A stretch of 49,873 bases of DNA from a bacterium 1XD21-13 (GCA_009917555.1 QZDX01000025.1:1-49873), one strand, 5' to 3'. Counted from the first letter of the stretch, positions 18,104 through 31,657 are shown. Notes: a model not told the origin generated them from the sequence alone. Numbers and translations: made by a program.

Positions 18104-19102
18104 TCATGAGCCAACAACTTCAATCCACTCATCTACATTTTCGGAATCAACATACAGGATACCCGTATCTACAAATTGAGGTACATCCTCAGCCTCTCCA
18201 ACACACATATTAAAGAGCATTAGTGTACACATTTCCCCCTGCATAATCGGCTTTGTGGATGAGGAGGAATCCATGGTACCGGACTTGATATACTCAAGCA
18301 TTTCAATCAGGTTCTCCATTCCTACTACCTTGATTTCTCCTACCTTTCCAGCCTCCTCAATGGCGCTGCACTGGCCGATAGGCCCGGACGCATTCACAGA
18401 CAGATATCCGTCAATATCCGGATTTGCGGCAATCACGGCAGCGGCCTGTGTCTTTGCATCCTCAATGTTATCATTGTCAATACCGCCATCAACCACCTCA
18501 ATTCCCGGATAGTCCTTGAAAAATTCAATGTACGCATCATAACGGGCAGCCTGATTTGCAGCACTTGGTACTCCATGCATAATGGCAACCTTGCCTTCTC
18601 CATCCAGGATTTCCACCATACGCTGAGCAGCAACCAATGCCTGCTCTGCAAAGTCATTGCCAACACAGGTTAAACCGGAGCCTGCCTGGATCGGCGTATC
18701 AAACATAACCACCGGAATACCCTGTGCACGAATTTCATCAATAATTGCCTTACTTCCTTCATAGTCAATGGGAGCAAAAGCAATGCCATCAGGCTTTGTA
18801 GCCGCGGCCTGTTCCAGAACAGAATTCTGTTCCGCAACATCGGCCAGCTGCGGCGCCCGATAGTCAACCGTAATATTCGCCCCGTACATCTTTGACAATA
18901 CCTCCGCCTGCTGCTGTGCTCCCATATTCACCTGGTCGTACCATGGATGTACGCAGTTGGGTATCATAATAAAGGTTAAATCCTCATTGGATCCCCCTGA
19001 CGGCTCAGCTGCCGGAGCTTCTGTCCCACTGGTGCTGCATCCGGTCAAAAGTGCCGCTGTCAGCAGTAAGCTTACCCCTAAAGACAATATACGTTTTTTC
19101 AT
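18104..19102 (-). CDS. Sugar ABC transporter substrate-binding lipoprotein (RbsB-like)
   Basis: A 332-residue type I periplasmic-binding-fold protein. The N-terminal signal MKKRILSLGVSLLLTAALLTGC ends in a lipobox, so the mature protein is lipid-anchored outside the membrane at its Cys. An S/G/E-rich linker precedes the two-lobed fold (from LTFIMIPNCVHPWYDQVN to YVDSENVDEWIEVVG). The hinge and ligand-side elements MFDTPI and GVPSAANQAARY are visible. It delivers the sugar to the downstream permease and ATPase. It is the first gene of the operon, behind a sigma-A promoter and a LacI-type palindrome. Confidence 0.95.
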   Translation of the reverse strand: MKKRILSLGVSLLLTAALLTGCSTSGTEAPAAEPSGGSNEDLTFIMIPNCVHPWYDQVNMGAQQQAEVLSKMYGANITVDYRAPQLADVAEQNSVLEQAAATKPDGIAFAPIDYEGSKAIIDEIRAQGIPVVMFDTPIQAGSGLTCVGNDFAEQALVAAQRMVEILDGEGKVAIMHGVPSAANQAARYDAYIEFFKDYPGIEVVDGGIDNDNIEDAKTQAAAVIAANPDIDGYLSVNASGPIGQCSAIEEAGKVGEIKVVGMENLIEMLEYIKSGTMDSSSSTKPIMQGEMCTLMLFNMCVGEAEDVPQFVDTGILYVDSENVDEWIEVVGS

Positions 19103-19250
19103 TTTCTTCTTCCTCCTTTCGGTTCCGTAAGTTGTTTTTTCTATACGATTTGTAATTTTTGAAATACCTTTCCCCCTTTCGTTGCAAATTCAAGCCTTCT
19201 TATTACTCCCCATCCTGTTTTATATAGTATCCCTTTCTGTTTGTGTGTTT

Positions 19251-19324
19251 ATTATAATATTCGTTTTTTGTATTTTCAATAAAAAACTGCCGTTTTAGAC
19301 AGTCTATTTCATGGAACGTTCCAT
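19251..19324 (-). promoter_or_regulatory. Promoter and LacI-type operator of the sugar ABC operon
   Basis: The minus strand has -35 TTGAAA (19274-19279), 17 bases, and -10 TATAAT (19251-19256). A perfect 14-bp palindrome ATGGAACGTTCCAT (19311-19324) with central CG lies about 70 bases upstream of the predicted start. The central-CG form is typical of LacI-family operators (and resembles CcpA cre sites). The 308-base region between the operon and the LacI gene contains nothing else that was recognised. Confidence 0.75.
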
Positions 19325-19377
19325 AAATCAATGCACAAATTAAGTTTTTCTTTTTAATTTTCTGGTAATTTATGGCA

Positions 19378-19407
19378 TAAAAAATACCCTCAAAATCTTG
19401 AGGATAT
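19378..19407 (-). terminator. Terminator of the LacI-type regulator gene
   Basis: ATACCCTCAA (19384-19393) pairs with TTGAGGATAT (19398-19407), with one mismatch, and a T-run follows on the minus strand. It begins right after the regulator's stop codon. Confidence 0.8.
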
Positions 19408-19410
19408 TTT

Positions 19411-21603
19411 TTATGATACGGCCAGCATCTGCTGAAGCTCCCTCATTACGCGATCCGGCGGAGCTCCTCCATAAACCGCTTCCGACAGTTTATTTCCGAT
19501 GACCTCATCAAAGGAACGGCTGCCCCCTATTCCCAATAACAAGGATTCCCGAAAGGAATCACTTTCCAGATTATCAAATACTCCCTTCAATCCAGGATTC
19601 ACATAATCCAGCTCCCCGTTCATAATTACATTCGTTTTTGGCGTCAGCCTGCCCAGCAATATACTTTTCAAAGCAACATCATCACTGCAGCACCATTGTA
19701 TAAATTCACTACAAGCCTCCCTCTGCCTGGTTGTAACAGGTATTCCCAGCAAATAACCATCAATTACAGTCATATTGCTGGGAGAACGTCCAAATTTAAT
19801 TCTCTTATCCCAGTCAATACTGTTCAGCATCAGATAATTGTAGTACGTTACAATCATGGCAATATCTCCATCCAGCATTACTCTTACCTGCTCATTGTCC
19901 ATAAAGGTCTGACAATGAGGATAGGAATACTGGTAGGAGTCACACAAATTTTCCAATGCCTTCACATCCTGAGGCGTATATGCCCCAAAGCTTTGCTCTC
20001 GAAAGGCTTTTCCACGGAAGGACAGACTGCGTGCCCAAAATTCATCCGGAAGCCCTATAGAGGTATGTCCCCCTATACATGTTCCATATTTTACAGGGGA
20101 ACTCGGATTATATTTGCGCGTAAAGTATTTGGCTACGATATTAAATTCTGTCCAACTTCTTGGCGGCTGAAGTTCCAGCCCCATTTTGCTGTAATACTGT
20201 TTTTGAACCACTGGATCTGAAAATATATCATCACGATAAGCTAATATCTGGACTCCCATTTCTGCCAACATTCCATATACCGCATACTCATTTCTAAAGT
20301 ATGCTTTTTGTATCTTGGGAAGATATTCCTCCTCCATCCCACTGTAATCAAAATATTCATCCAGTCTGTTTAGATATTTCTTTTGAACCAGCTCTGACAG
20401 CCAATTAATATGAAATGCAGCTACATCATAAGCCTGACTCTCCCCCTCACATGACAAAATAATTTCCTTTTTCAATTCTGTCATATTCTTTTTCACAAAT
20501 TCTAAAGAAATACCCGTCTGATTTGAAAAAGCGTCGCTTAATAATTGAATACTGGTACTCATTGGTACATCTGGCAGCAAAACTCTCAACCGCTTATTAC
20601 TCAAGGCCCTTCTCTCTAGGTAATAACTCTTGATTGCCGCCTTAACATGTATCTTCGGTATCACCAATTCCTCAAAAAAATCATTTACCATAGGCTCTTT
20701 GATCTGCCTGTCCAGAATATCTACTGCCTTTTGCGCATAGCGTACCACCTCCCGGCGAAGCATAATCATATCCGGAAGATCTCTTTTTTCAAGCTGCTGA
20801 CTGGAAAGCACATAAAATATGTGATCCTTTTGTCCATTCATCAGCAGAACCTCTCTTAAACAATCTGCCAGAAATTCATTGGATACAATAAAGCAGGAAG
20901 GAAGATTCTCTCTTTTGGGAATTTCTGTAAGAAGCTTTTTATATAAGGGTCCTCTACGAAAGGGTAATTCCATTTCAAACATTGTTTCCCCATTTTTTGC
21001 CTTCCACCCTTGAACAAATCCCTGCCAACAGCTTCCCTCCGCATTGAACCGGCGCAATCCTGTTACAATCCCCACTGTTTTATTCTGCTCCATCAACAGC
21101 TCTGTAGCCTCCCGGATCAAAGAGGTATTATCAAATTCCACTGTCAGAAACCCCGGCAGACGTAGACAATACTCTAACATCAAAATAGGAATCATATTGT
21201 CATCAATACTCTGCAATATTTTTTCATCCAAATGAGGCGTACAGAGAATGATTCCCTCCACTCCCATCCCAATCAATTGGGTAATTGTATTCTGCAGCTC
21301 TATTTTATCATCTCTGGGTATCTTTACCACCGCATGATAATTCAATTGCTCCAAGCGCAGAAGAACTCCCTCCAAAAGCTTTTTGGAGTACCCTGATAAT
21401 TCATGAAAGACCACTCCAATAAAGCCCATATGGTTCTTTTTTAAATTCATAGCCAGAATATTGGGACGATAATTCAGTTCCTTCATCACCCGTATCACGC
21501 GATTATAGATCTCAATATTTACGCTGCTCTTATTATTCAAAACATTGGACACCGTGGAAATAGAAACCCCTGCCTTATGAGCAACATCCTTTATTGTACT
21601 CAT
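19411..21603 (-). CDS. LacI-family regulator fused to a C-terminal solute-binding-protein-like domain
   Basis: A 730-residue cytoplasmic protein, about twice the usual 330-350 of LacI regulators. Residues 1-50 are a canonical LacI helix-turn-helix (MSTIKDVAHKAGVSISTVSNVLNN), and about 58-330 a LacI sugar-sensing domain. From about 345 to 730 there is a second complete two-lobe fold resembling family 1 extracellular solute-binding proteins (LRVLLPDVPMSTSIQLLSDAF, YDVAAFHINWLSELV, PRSWTEFNIVAKYF, VMLDGDIAMIVTYYNYLM). No signal peptide precedes that half, so it would sense inside the cell. Matching palindromes precede this gene and the neighbouring ABC operon, so autoregulation and control of the operon are likely. 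The frame is continuous, with no sign of an assembly fusion. Confidence 0.9.
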   Translation of the reverse strand: MSTIKDVAHKAGVSISTVSNVLNNKSSVNIEIYNRVIRVMKELNYRPNILAMNLKKNHMGFIGVVFHELSGYSKKLLEGVLLRLEQLNYHAVVKIPRDDKIELQNTITQLIGMGVEGIILCTPHLDEKILQSIDDNMIPILMLEYCLRLPGFLTVEFDNTSLIREATELLMEQNKTVGIVTGLRRFNAEGSCWQGFVQGWKAKNGETMFEMELPFRRGPLYKKLLTEIPKRENLPSCFIVSNEFLADCLREVLLMNGQKDHIFYVLSSQQLEKRDLPDMIMLRREVVRYAQKAVDILDRQIKEPMVNDFFEELVIPKIHVKAAIKSYYLERRALSNKRLRVLLPDVPMSTSIQLLSDAFSNQTGISLEFVKKNMTELKKEIILSCEGESQAYDVAAFHINWLSELVQKKYLNRLDEYFDYSGMEEEYLPKIQKAYFRNEYAVYGMLAEMGVQILAYRDDIFSDPVVQKQYYSKMGLELQPPRSWTEFNIVAKYFTRKYNPSSPVKYGTCIGGHTSIGLPDEFWARSLSFRGKAFREQSFGAYTPQDVKALENLCDSYQYSYPHCQTFMDNEQVRVMLDGDIAMIVTYYNYLMLNSIDWDKRIKFGRSPSNMTVIDGYLLGIPVTTRQREACSEFIQWCCSDDVALKSILLGRLTPKTNVIMNGELDYVNPGLKGVFDNLESDSFRESLLLGIGGSRSFDEVIGNKLSEAVYGGAPPDRVMRELQQMLAVS

Positions 21604-21680
21604 GATCCTCTCCTTGTTCTTCTTTTTCTGGGTTTATACTCTCATATATACAGAGGAATGTAAATAGGGTTAATCCTTCC

Positions 21681-21694
21681 ATAAAACGTTCTAT
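21681..21694. promoter_or_regulatory. LacI-type operator upstream of the regulator gene
   Basis: ATAAAACGTTCTAT is a near-palindrome sharing the core AACGTTC and flanking AT ends with the perfect palindrome at 19311-19324. It lies 78 bases upstream of the regulator start and suggests autoregulation. Confidence 0.6.
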
Positions 21695-21725
21695 GAAATA
21701 ATTGCCATTTTATTATTTGAAGCAC

Positions 21726-21760
21726 TTAAAAAGGAGCAGCGGACTTAGCCTCTGCTCCTT
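21726..21760 (-). terminator. Terminator of rpoBC
   Basis: AAGGAGCAG (21731-21739) pairs with CTGCTCCTT (21752-21760). On the minus strand it is followed by TTTTTAAG. It lies 46 bases after the rpoC stop, ending the rpoBC transcript rather than letting it continue into rpsL. Confidence 0.85.
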
Positions 21761-21805
21761 CAAAGCTTTTCTATCAATCTTATATCTTTTATCTCATACC
21801 GGCTT

Positions 21806-24800
21806 TTAAGCCTCCGTCAACTCTTCCTCAATCCCATCAAAATCCTCTTCCGTCAAATCCTCACCTAAGGTATCGGTAGTATCCATAGTCTCCTCAATGG
21901 GCTCTTCCTCAACAAAATCTCCTACCGCCTCATCGTCAAACTCCTCGGAAAGCTCCAGATCTTCAAAGGTATCCAGCTCCGTATCCAGCTTCACGGACCG
22001 ATAACGCTTCATACCAGTACCGGCCGGAATCAGCTTACCAATCAAAACATTCTCCTTGAGACCGATCAGCGGGTCAATTCTTCCCTTGATAGCCGCCTCG
22101 GTCAGAACCTTGGTGGTCTCCTGGAAGGATGCTGCGGACAGGAAGGAGTTGGTAGCCAGGGAAGCCTTGGTAATACCAAGCATCACCTGCTTGCCCTCCG
22201 CCGGACGCTTGCCCTCTGCAATAAGCTTCTCATTCATATCCTCAAAGTCAAGGACATCCACCAGAGTTCCCGGCAGGAAGTCCGTATCACCGTTGTCCTC
22301 AATACGAATCTTCTTCAGCATCTGACGCACAATCATCTCAATGTGCTTATCATTGATATCAACACCCTGAAGGCGGTATACACGCTGTACCTCCTGAATC
22401 ATATAATCCTGAACCGCACGGATACCCTTAATCTTCAGAATATCATGGGGATTCACACTACCCTCTGTCAGCTCATCACCAGCCTCCAGAACCTGGCCGT
22501 CCTGAACCTTCATACGGGAGCCATAGGGAATCAGGTATGTCTTGGACTCTCCGTCCTCATTGGTCACCTGAATCTCCCGTTTTTTCTTGGTGTCAAGAAC
22601 GGTTACCGTACCCGGAATCTCCGTAATAATCGCAAGTCCCTTGGGCTTCCTGGCCTCAAACAGCTCCTCTACACGGGGAAGACCCTGTGTGATATCGCCG
22701 CCGGCCACACCGCCTGTATGGAAGGTACGCATGGTCAGCTGTGTACCCGGCTCACCGATAGACTGAGCGGCAATGATACCGACGGACTCACCTACCTGAA
22801 CCGCCTCGCCGGTTGCCATGTTAGAGCCATAGCACTTGGCACATACGCCAATGTGTGACTTACAGGTCAAAATGGTACGAATCTTCAGCCGGTCAAAGGG
22901 CTTGCCATTCTCATCCACTCCGGATTTGATAATGGCCGCCGCACGTCTGGGGGTAATCATGTGATTTGCCTTCACAATCACATTGCCGTCCTTATCCTTA
23001 ATGGTCTCACAGGAGAAACGTCCTGTAATACGCTCCTGAAGACCCTCTATCTCCTCTTTTCCTTCCATGAAGGCTTTTACTACCATGCCGGGAATCTCAT
23101 CTTTTCCTTCACAGCAGTCTACTTCACGGATAATCAAATCCTGAGACACATCTACCAGACGCCTTGTGAGGTATCCTGAGTCTGCGGTACGAAGAGCCGT
23201 GTCAGACAGACCCTTACGTGCTCCATGGGCAGACATAAAGTACTCCAATACGTCCAGTCCCTCACGGAAGTTGGACTTGATGGGCAGCTCAATGGTGTGG
23301 CCTGTGGTATCTGCCATCAATCCACGCATACCTGCCAGCTGCTTAATTTGCTTATCGGAACCACGGGCTCCGGAGTCCGCCATCATATAGATGTTGTTGT
23401 ACTTATCCAGACCTTCCAGCAGGGCCTTGGTGAGAACCTCGTCCGTCTGCTTCCAGGTCTCCACAACCTCCTTGTAGCGCTCCTCCTCAGTAATCAGACC
23501 TCTCTTATAGTTCCGGGTGATCTTATCCACCGTATCCTGAGCCTTCTGAATAAGCTCCGGCTTCTGGGGCGGCACTGTCATATCAGAAATGGATACGGTC
23601 ATAGCCGCTCTGGTCGAGTACTTATAGCCCATAGCCTTGATATCATCCAGAACCTCTGCGGTCCTGGTCGCTCCATGGGTGTTGATAACCTTTTCCAGAA
23701 TCTGCTTTAAGCCCTTCTTTCCTACATGGAAGTCTACCTCCAGCTTCAGCTCATTGCCCGGAACACTTCGATCCACAAAGCCCAGGTCCTGAGGCAGAAT
23801 CTCATTGAAGATGAAACGGCCCATGGTAGATTCAATGATATCGGAAAGCTCCGTACCGTCCGGAAGCTCCTTTGTCACCTTTACCTTGATCTTGGACTGT
23901 AGCTTAATCACTCCATTCTCGTAGGCAAGTATGGCCTCATTGACACTCTTAAAGAACTTTCCCTCTCCTAATGTGCCAGGGCGCTCCTGGGTCAAATAAT
24001 AGATTCCAAGAACCATGTCCTGAGAGGGTACGGCCACAGGGCCTCCGTCGGAAGGCTTCAAAAGGTTATTGGGCGAGAGCAGAAGGAAACGGCACTCTGC
24101 CTGGGCCTCCACAGACAGGGGAAGATGCACTGCCATCTGGTCTCCGTCAAAGTCTGCGTTGAAGGCCGTACAAACTAAGGGGTGCAGCTTAATTGCCTTA
24201 CCCTCTACCAGGATGGGCTCAAATGCCTGGATACCCAATCTATGCAGGGTAGGAGCACGGTTCAGCATAACCGGATGCTCCTTGATAACCTCCTCCAGCA
24301 CATCCCAAACCTCAGGCTGTACCTGACGCTCTACCATCTTCTTTGCACTCTTAATGTTGTGGGCTGTTCCATTCTGTACCAGCTCCTTCATAACAAAGGG
24401 CTTAAACAGCTCAATAGCCATCTCCTTGGGCAGACCGCACTGATAGATTTTCAGCTCCGGTCCCACCACGATAACGGAACGTCCGGAATAATCCACACGC
24501 TTTCCAAGAAGGTTCTGGCGGAAACGTCCGGATTTACCCTTCAGCATATCGGAGAGAGACTTAAGGGCACGGTTGCCCGGTCCCGTTACGGGACGGCCTC
24601 TTCTGCCGTTGTCAATCAAAGCATCCACTGCCTCCTGCAGCATACGCTTCTCATTTCTTACAATAATGTCCGGAGCACCCAGCTCTAAGAGACGCTTTAA
24701 GCGGTTATTCCGGTTGATAATTCTTCTGTACAGGTCATTTAAGTCGGAGGTGGCAAAGCGGCCGCCATCCAACTGTACCATAGGACGCAGATCCGGCGGG

Positions 24801-25525
24801 ATCACGGGAATGGCATCCATAATCATCCATTCCGGCTTATTGCCTGAGCCGCGGAATGCCTCCACAACCTCCAGGCGCTTGATAATACGTGCCCGCTTCT
24901 GGCCGGTGGCATTGCTGAGTGCGCTTTTCAGCTCCTCAGATTCCTTTTCCAGATCAATGGCCTCCAAAAGCTCCTTGATGGACTCCGCACCCATTCCTAC
25001 ACGGAAGCGGCTTCCATACTTTTCACGCATATCCTGGTATTCCTTCTCGGTGAGAATCTGCTTATATTGAAGCTCCGTATCCCCGGCATCCAATACAATA
25101 TAGGATGCAAAGTAAAGTACCTTCTCCAAGGTACGGGGAGACAGATCCAGGATCAGTCCCATACGGCTGGGAATTCCCTTAAAGTACCAGATATGGGATA
25201 CGGGAGCTGCCAGCTCAATATGTCCCATACGCTCCCGGCGGACATTGGACTTGGTAACCTCCACGCCGCATCGGTCGCAGACCACGCCTTTATAGCGGAT
25301 CTTCTTATATTTTCCACAATGACACTCCCAGTCCTTGCTGGGTCCAAAGATACGTTCGCAGAATAAGCCGTCTTTTTCCGGTTTCAGGGTTCTGTAATTG
25401 ATGGTTTCCGGTTTCTTAACCTCGCCCTTGGACCATTCCCGAATTTTCTCCGGAGACGCAAGTCCGATCCGAATCGCATCAAAGGTCATAGGCTGATAAA
25501 CCGCTTGATTCGTTGTTTCTGGCAT
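21806..25525 (-). CDS. rpoC: DNA-directed RNA polymerase subunit beta-prime
   Basis: The catalytic largest subunit of RNA polymerase. From the chosen ATG ([27 protein letters not shown]) it has 1239 residues, with AAGGGAG upstream. The zinc-binding element ([23 protein letters not shown]), the active-site loop [12 protein letters not shown], the bridge helix and trigger loop region ([16 protein letters not shown]) and the second cysteine cluster ([13 protein letters not shown]) are complete. The C-terminal tail is acidic ([23 protein letters not shown]). It starts 16 bases after rpoB and ends before a terminator. Confidence 0.99.
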   Translation of the reverse strand: MPETTNQAVYQPMTFDAIRIGLASPEKIREWSKGEVKKPETINYRTLKPEKDGLFCERIFGPSKDWECHCGKYKKIRYKGVVCDRCGVEVTKSNVRRERMGHIELAAPVSHIWYFKGIPSRMGLILDLSPRTLEKVLYFASYIVLDAGDTELQYKQILTEKEYQDMREKYGSRFRVGMGAESIKELLEAIDLEKESEELKSALSNATGQKRARIIKRLEVVEAFRGSGNKPEWMIMDAIPVIPPDLRPMVQLDGGRFATSDLNDLYRRIINRNNRLKRLLELGAPDIIVRNEKRMLQEAVDALIDNGRRGRPVTGPGNRALKSLSDMLKGKSGRFRQNLLGKRVDYSGRSVIVVGPELKIYQCGLPKEMAIELFKPFVMKELVQNGTAHNIKSAKKMVERQVQPEVWDVLEEVIKEHPVMLNRAPTLHRLGIQAFEPILVEGKAIKLHPLVCTAFNADFDGDQMAVHLPLSVEAQAECRFLLLSPNNLLKPSDGGPVAVPSQDMVLGIYYLTQERPGTLGEGKFFKSVNEAILAYENGVIKLQSKIKVKVTKELPDGTELSDIIESTMGRFIFNEILPQDLGFVDRSVPGNELKLEVDFHVGKKGLKQILEKVINTHGATRTAEVLDDIKAMGYKYSTRAAMTVSISDMTVPPQKPELIQKAQDTVDKITRNYKRGLITEEERYKEVVETWKQTDEVLTKALLEGLDKYNNIYMMADSGARGSDKQIKQLAGMRGLMADTTGHTIELPIKSNFREGLDVLEYFMSAHGARKGLSDTALRTADSGYLTRRLVDVSQDLIIREVDCCEGKDEIPGMVVKAFMEGKEEIEGLQERITGRFSCETIKDKDGNVIVKANHMITPRRAAAIIKSGVDENGKPFDRLKIRTILTCKSHIGVCAKCYGSNMATGEAVQVGESVGIIAAQSIGEPGTQLTMRTFHTGGVAGGDITQGLPRVEELFEARKPKGLAIITEIPGTVTVLDTKKKREIQVTNEDGESKTYLIPYGSRMKVQDGQVLEAGDELTEGSVNPHDILKIKGIRAVQDYMIQEVQRVYRLQGVDINDKHIEMIVRQMLKKIRIEDNGDTDFLPGTLVDVLDFEDMNEKLIAEGKRPAEGKQVMLGITKASLATNSFLSAASFQETTKVLTEAAIKGRIDPLIGLKENVLIGKLIPAGTGMKRYRSVKLDTELDTFEDLELSEEFDDEAVGDFVEEEPIEETMDTTDTLGEDLTEEDFDGIEEELTEA

Positions 25526-25541
25526 GAATACACTCCCTTTC

Positions 25542-29390
<3,849 letters not shown>

Positions 29391-29495
29391 TGACGTTCAC
29401 CCCTTATTTTAGTTGTGAATTGCAGTGTTTTTCGTCATTTTTGACAATGACAGTCACAAAAACAGAGTATAACTCACCACAATAGTGCATCCTAC

Positions 29496-29524
29496 ATGAT
29501 AACACAGGCTTGTTTGCGTGTCAA
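29496..29524 (-). promoter_or_regulatory. Promoter of rpoBC
   Basis: Minus strand -35 TTGACA (29519-29524), 17 bases, -10 TATCAT (29496-29501), about 105 bases upstream of the rpoB start. This makes rpoBC transcription independent of rplJL. Confidence 0.85.
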
Positions 29525-29571
29525 GCATTGTTTTGGGAAATTTTATCAGAAATTTTTTAAGTTTTTTTAAG

Positions 29572-29621
29572 AAAAAAGGAGCTGCAGCTTTGAAGAAATA
29601 TCTCATCTGCAGCACCTTTAT
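29572..29621 (-). terminator. Terminator after the two small membrane-protein genes
   Basis: On the minus strand GGTGCTGCAG pairs with CTGCAGCTCC and is followed by TTTTTTC and a T-rich stretch. It lies 15 bases after the stop of the DUF4190-like gene and upstream of the rpoB promoter. Confidence 0.8.
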
Positions 29622-29636
29622 CATTAACTTTTCAGC

Positions 29637-29975
29637 TTATATAGCCCATGCAAGGGCAAATAGAACAATTATAATGAGAGCGATTACAATTCCAATGGCA
29701 GAGGTGATCACTCCCGCCACGGCAGCTCCGTGTCCGTCCCGATGCTGTACCAGACTTACAATTCCGGTAATCAGGCCAATCACTCCTAATATAAAGGTCA
29801 GCCAAGGCACCCAGAAAAACACCAATGACAAGATTCCGGTTACCAAAGATATTGCCGCCAGGTTGCTGTTGCCTTTATGTGCCTCCGGGTTTTGCTCTCC
29901 CACGATAATCACCGGCTGGTGATACTGCTGACCGCCGTTGTTCCAGTTATCATTTCTTGGTCCCTGTTCCATCAT
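29637..29975 (-). CDS. Small membrane protein, DUF4190-like
   Basis: 112 residues: a polar, N/Q/G-rich cytoplasmic N-terminus (1-37) followed by a compact pattern of two to three hydrophobic helices (NLAAISLVTGILSLVFFWVPWLTFILGVIGLITGIVSLV and AGVITSAIGIVIALIIIVLFALA). The repeat of A-x-x-S-L-V-x-G-I-L-x-L-x-F and the A-V-A-G-V-I-T-S segment are typical of DUF4190 proteins, whose function is unknown. It is 18 bases after the other small membrane-protein gene and ends at a terminator before rpoB. Confidence 0.8.
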   Translation of the reverse strand: MMEQGPRNDNWNNGGQQYHQPVIIVGEQNPEAHKGNSNLAAISLVTGILSLVFFWVPWLTFILGVIGLITGIVSLVQHRDGHGAAVAGVITSAIGIVIALIIIVLFALAWAI

Positions 29976-29993
29976 TCTCTTACCTCTGCTCTA

Positions 29994-30482
29994 TCAATAA
30001 CCATAATATCCGGTAGACACCAGAAGGGCTGCAACTCCGAACATAAGCGCCACCTCAATTACCACACAGCCTACAAAGGCTCCAACCATGGCGCCGGTCT
30101 TTCCCTTAAGCCCAAGCTTCGCATAAAGGAAGCTGAACAGCACTCCAATCAGGAAGCCCAGCCACTTGGTCATCAAAAAGCCGCCAATACAGCTGATACC
30201 GATAAACACATTTGCCATAACGGGCATCTTGTTCAGGGGTACGTACTCCTCGCCGCTTCCCAGATACCTTCCATTTACAGCCAAATCCACTTTATTGCCC
30301 ACTGCCACCACACGAATCTCCGCCCCGTCAATGGTAATCGGATAATCAATCATATTGATGAACCAGTTCTGTGTCTTGGCCTTGTAAACCCTGCCATTCA
30401 CAATCACCTTTGCTCCGAAGCCTGCCCGGTACTCTACTGTGTGCATTACTCCATTTACATTAACATCCCATGCTTTCTTCAT
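29994..30482 (-). CDS. Hypothetical membrane protein with N-terminal beta-rich domain
   Basis: 162 residues. Residues 1-85 look like a soluble beta-rich domain of about six short strands (WDVNVNGVMHTVEYRAGF, AKVIVNGRVYKAK, AEIRVVAVGNKVDLAVNGRYLG), and the C-terminal half has two or three membrane helices from ANVFIGISCIGGFLM to EVALMFGVAALLVST. I do not recognise the family with certainty. A GGCGGGGAATT-type site precedes the ATG, and a weak promoter with TATAAT at 30544-30549 lies upstream. It forms a two-gene unit with the DUF4190-like gene inside the rplL-rpoB gap. Confidence 0.8.
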   Translation of the reverse strand: MKKAWDVNVNGVMHTVEYRAGFGAKVIVNGRVYKAKTQNWFINMIDYPITIDGAEIRVVAVGNKVDLAVNGRYLGSGEEYVPLNKMPVMANVFIGISCIGGFLMTKWLGFLIGVLFSFLYAKLGLKGKTGAMVGAFVGCVVIEVALMFGVAALLVSTGYYGY

Positions 30483-30645
30483 AATTCCCCGCCTCTCTTT
30501 GATAATCTTTCTCTCAATCTCTTAAGATCGTTTCACAACCTTAATTATACTATAAATCCATAAAATTGCACCTGTTTTTTTCAATTTTCTATGATTTTAT
30601 AGTTAGCATTTTATAGATTATACAAAAAGTGGCAAAAGAATTTCC

Positions 30646-30679
30646 AAAAAATGGGCGGAGAAGCAACTTCTCCGCCCAT
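30646..30679 (-). terminator. Terminator of rplJL
   Basis: ATGGGCGGAGAA (30651-30662) pairs perfectly with TTCTCCGCCCAT (30668-30679). On the minus strand it is followed by TTTTTGG. It lies 27 bases after the rplL stop and blocks read-through to the downstream genes. Confidence 0.9.
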
Positions 30680-30705
30680 CACATTCTGTTTGATTCTGCT
30701 GATTC

Positions 30706-31083
30706 TTATTTCAGAGTAACAGTTGCTCCCTGCTCCTCCAGCTTTGCCTTCAGCTCCTCTGCCTCTGCCTTGGATACGCCCTCCTTGATTACCTTGGGAG
30801 CGCCGTCTACCAGATCCTTAGCTTCCTTCAGACCAAGACCGGTGATCTCACGAACAGCCTTGATAACCTTAACCTTGGAATCTCCGGCGCCTGTCAGCTC
30901 TACGTCAAAGGAGTCCTTCTCCTCTGCTGCTGCGCCAGCGCCGTCGCCTGCTGCTGCAACAACTACGCCTGCTGCTGCGGATACGCCGAACTCTTCCTCA
31001 CATGCCTTTACCAGCTCATTTAACTCTAATACGGATAACTCTTTGATTGCCTCAATAAACTCAGCAGTTGTCAATTTTGCCAT
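30706..31083 (-). CDS. rplL: 50S ribosomal protein L7/L12
   Basis: L7/L12 forms the flexible ribosomal stalk that recruits translation GTPases. It has 125 residues: an N-terminal dimerisation helix ([29 protein letters not shown]), an Ala/Gly-rich hinge ([21 protein letters not shown]) and the C-terminal factor-binding domain with [23 protein letters not shown]-type sequence. AGGAGG precedes the ATG. It is co-transcribed after rplJ and followed by a strong terminator. Confidence 0.99.
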   Translation of the reverse strand: MAKLTTAEFIEAIKELSVLELNELVKACEEEFGVSAAAGVVVAAAGDGAGAAAEEKDSFDVELTGAGDSKVKVIKAVREITGLGLKEAKDLVDGAPKVIKEGVSKAEAEELKAKLEEQGATVTLK

Positions 31084-31168
31084 TTTATTTTCCTCCTAAA
31101 TAATTTTAATTGCGTATTTCTCATTGAATCTATGAAATTCAATGGGTATTCATAAAAGTTCCGAACCA

Positions 31169-31657
31169 TTAAGCCTCTTTTGCTTCCGCGATCTGGCTGA
31201 TCACACGGGCAAAGTTGGCAATCGGAGACTGGATGCTTCCAAGCAGCTTACCCAGCAGCTCTTCTCTGGACGGAATCTTGGAAATGGCTTCCATGCCTGT
31301 TGCATCATAGTAGGTTCCCTCTACGATACCAGCCTTGATCTCCAGTGCTTTCGCCTCTTTTGCAAACTTGGCAAGGATTCTGGCCGGTGCGGTCGCATCT
31401 GTCTTAGAGATGGCAATCGCATTGGGTCCCTCCAAATGCTGGCTTAGGCTCTCACAGTCTGTGCCCTTGAAAGCAAAGTTCATCATTGTGTTCTTGTAAA
31501 CCTTGTAGATGATGTCGTTCTCACGAAGCTCTTTACGCAGCCTGGTGTCTTCCTCTACGGTAAGCCCGCAGTAATCAACAATCACAACAGACTGAGCATC
31601 TGCGATATTGGCAGCGATCTCATCTATCACCGGTTTCTTCAACTCGACTTTTGCCAT
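31169..31657 (-). CDS. rplJ: 50S ribosomal protein L10
   Basis: L10 anchors the L7/L12 dimers to 23S rRNA and in complex with L12 represses its own mRNA. It has 162 residues, with the conserved SVVIVDYCGLTVEEDTRLRKELRE and YKVYKNTMMNFAF segments. Its start has AAAGGAGG. It stands behind an L10 leader with a terminator-like hairpin and a dedicated promoter, so both attenuation and feedback control are expected. Confidence 0.99.
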   Translation of the reverse strand: MAKVELKKPVIDEIAANIADAQSVVIVDYCGLTVEEDTRLRKELRENDIIYKVYKNTMMNFAFKGTDCESLSQHLEGPNAIAISKTDATAPARILAKFAKEAKALEIKAGIVEGTYYDATGMEAISKIPSREELLGKLLGSIQSPIANFARVISQIAEAKEA

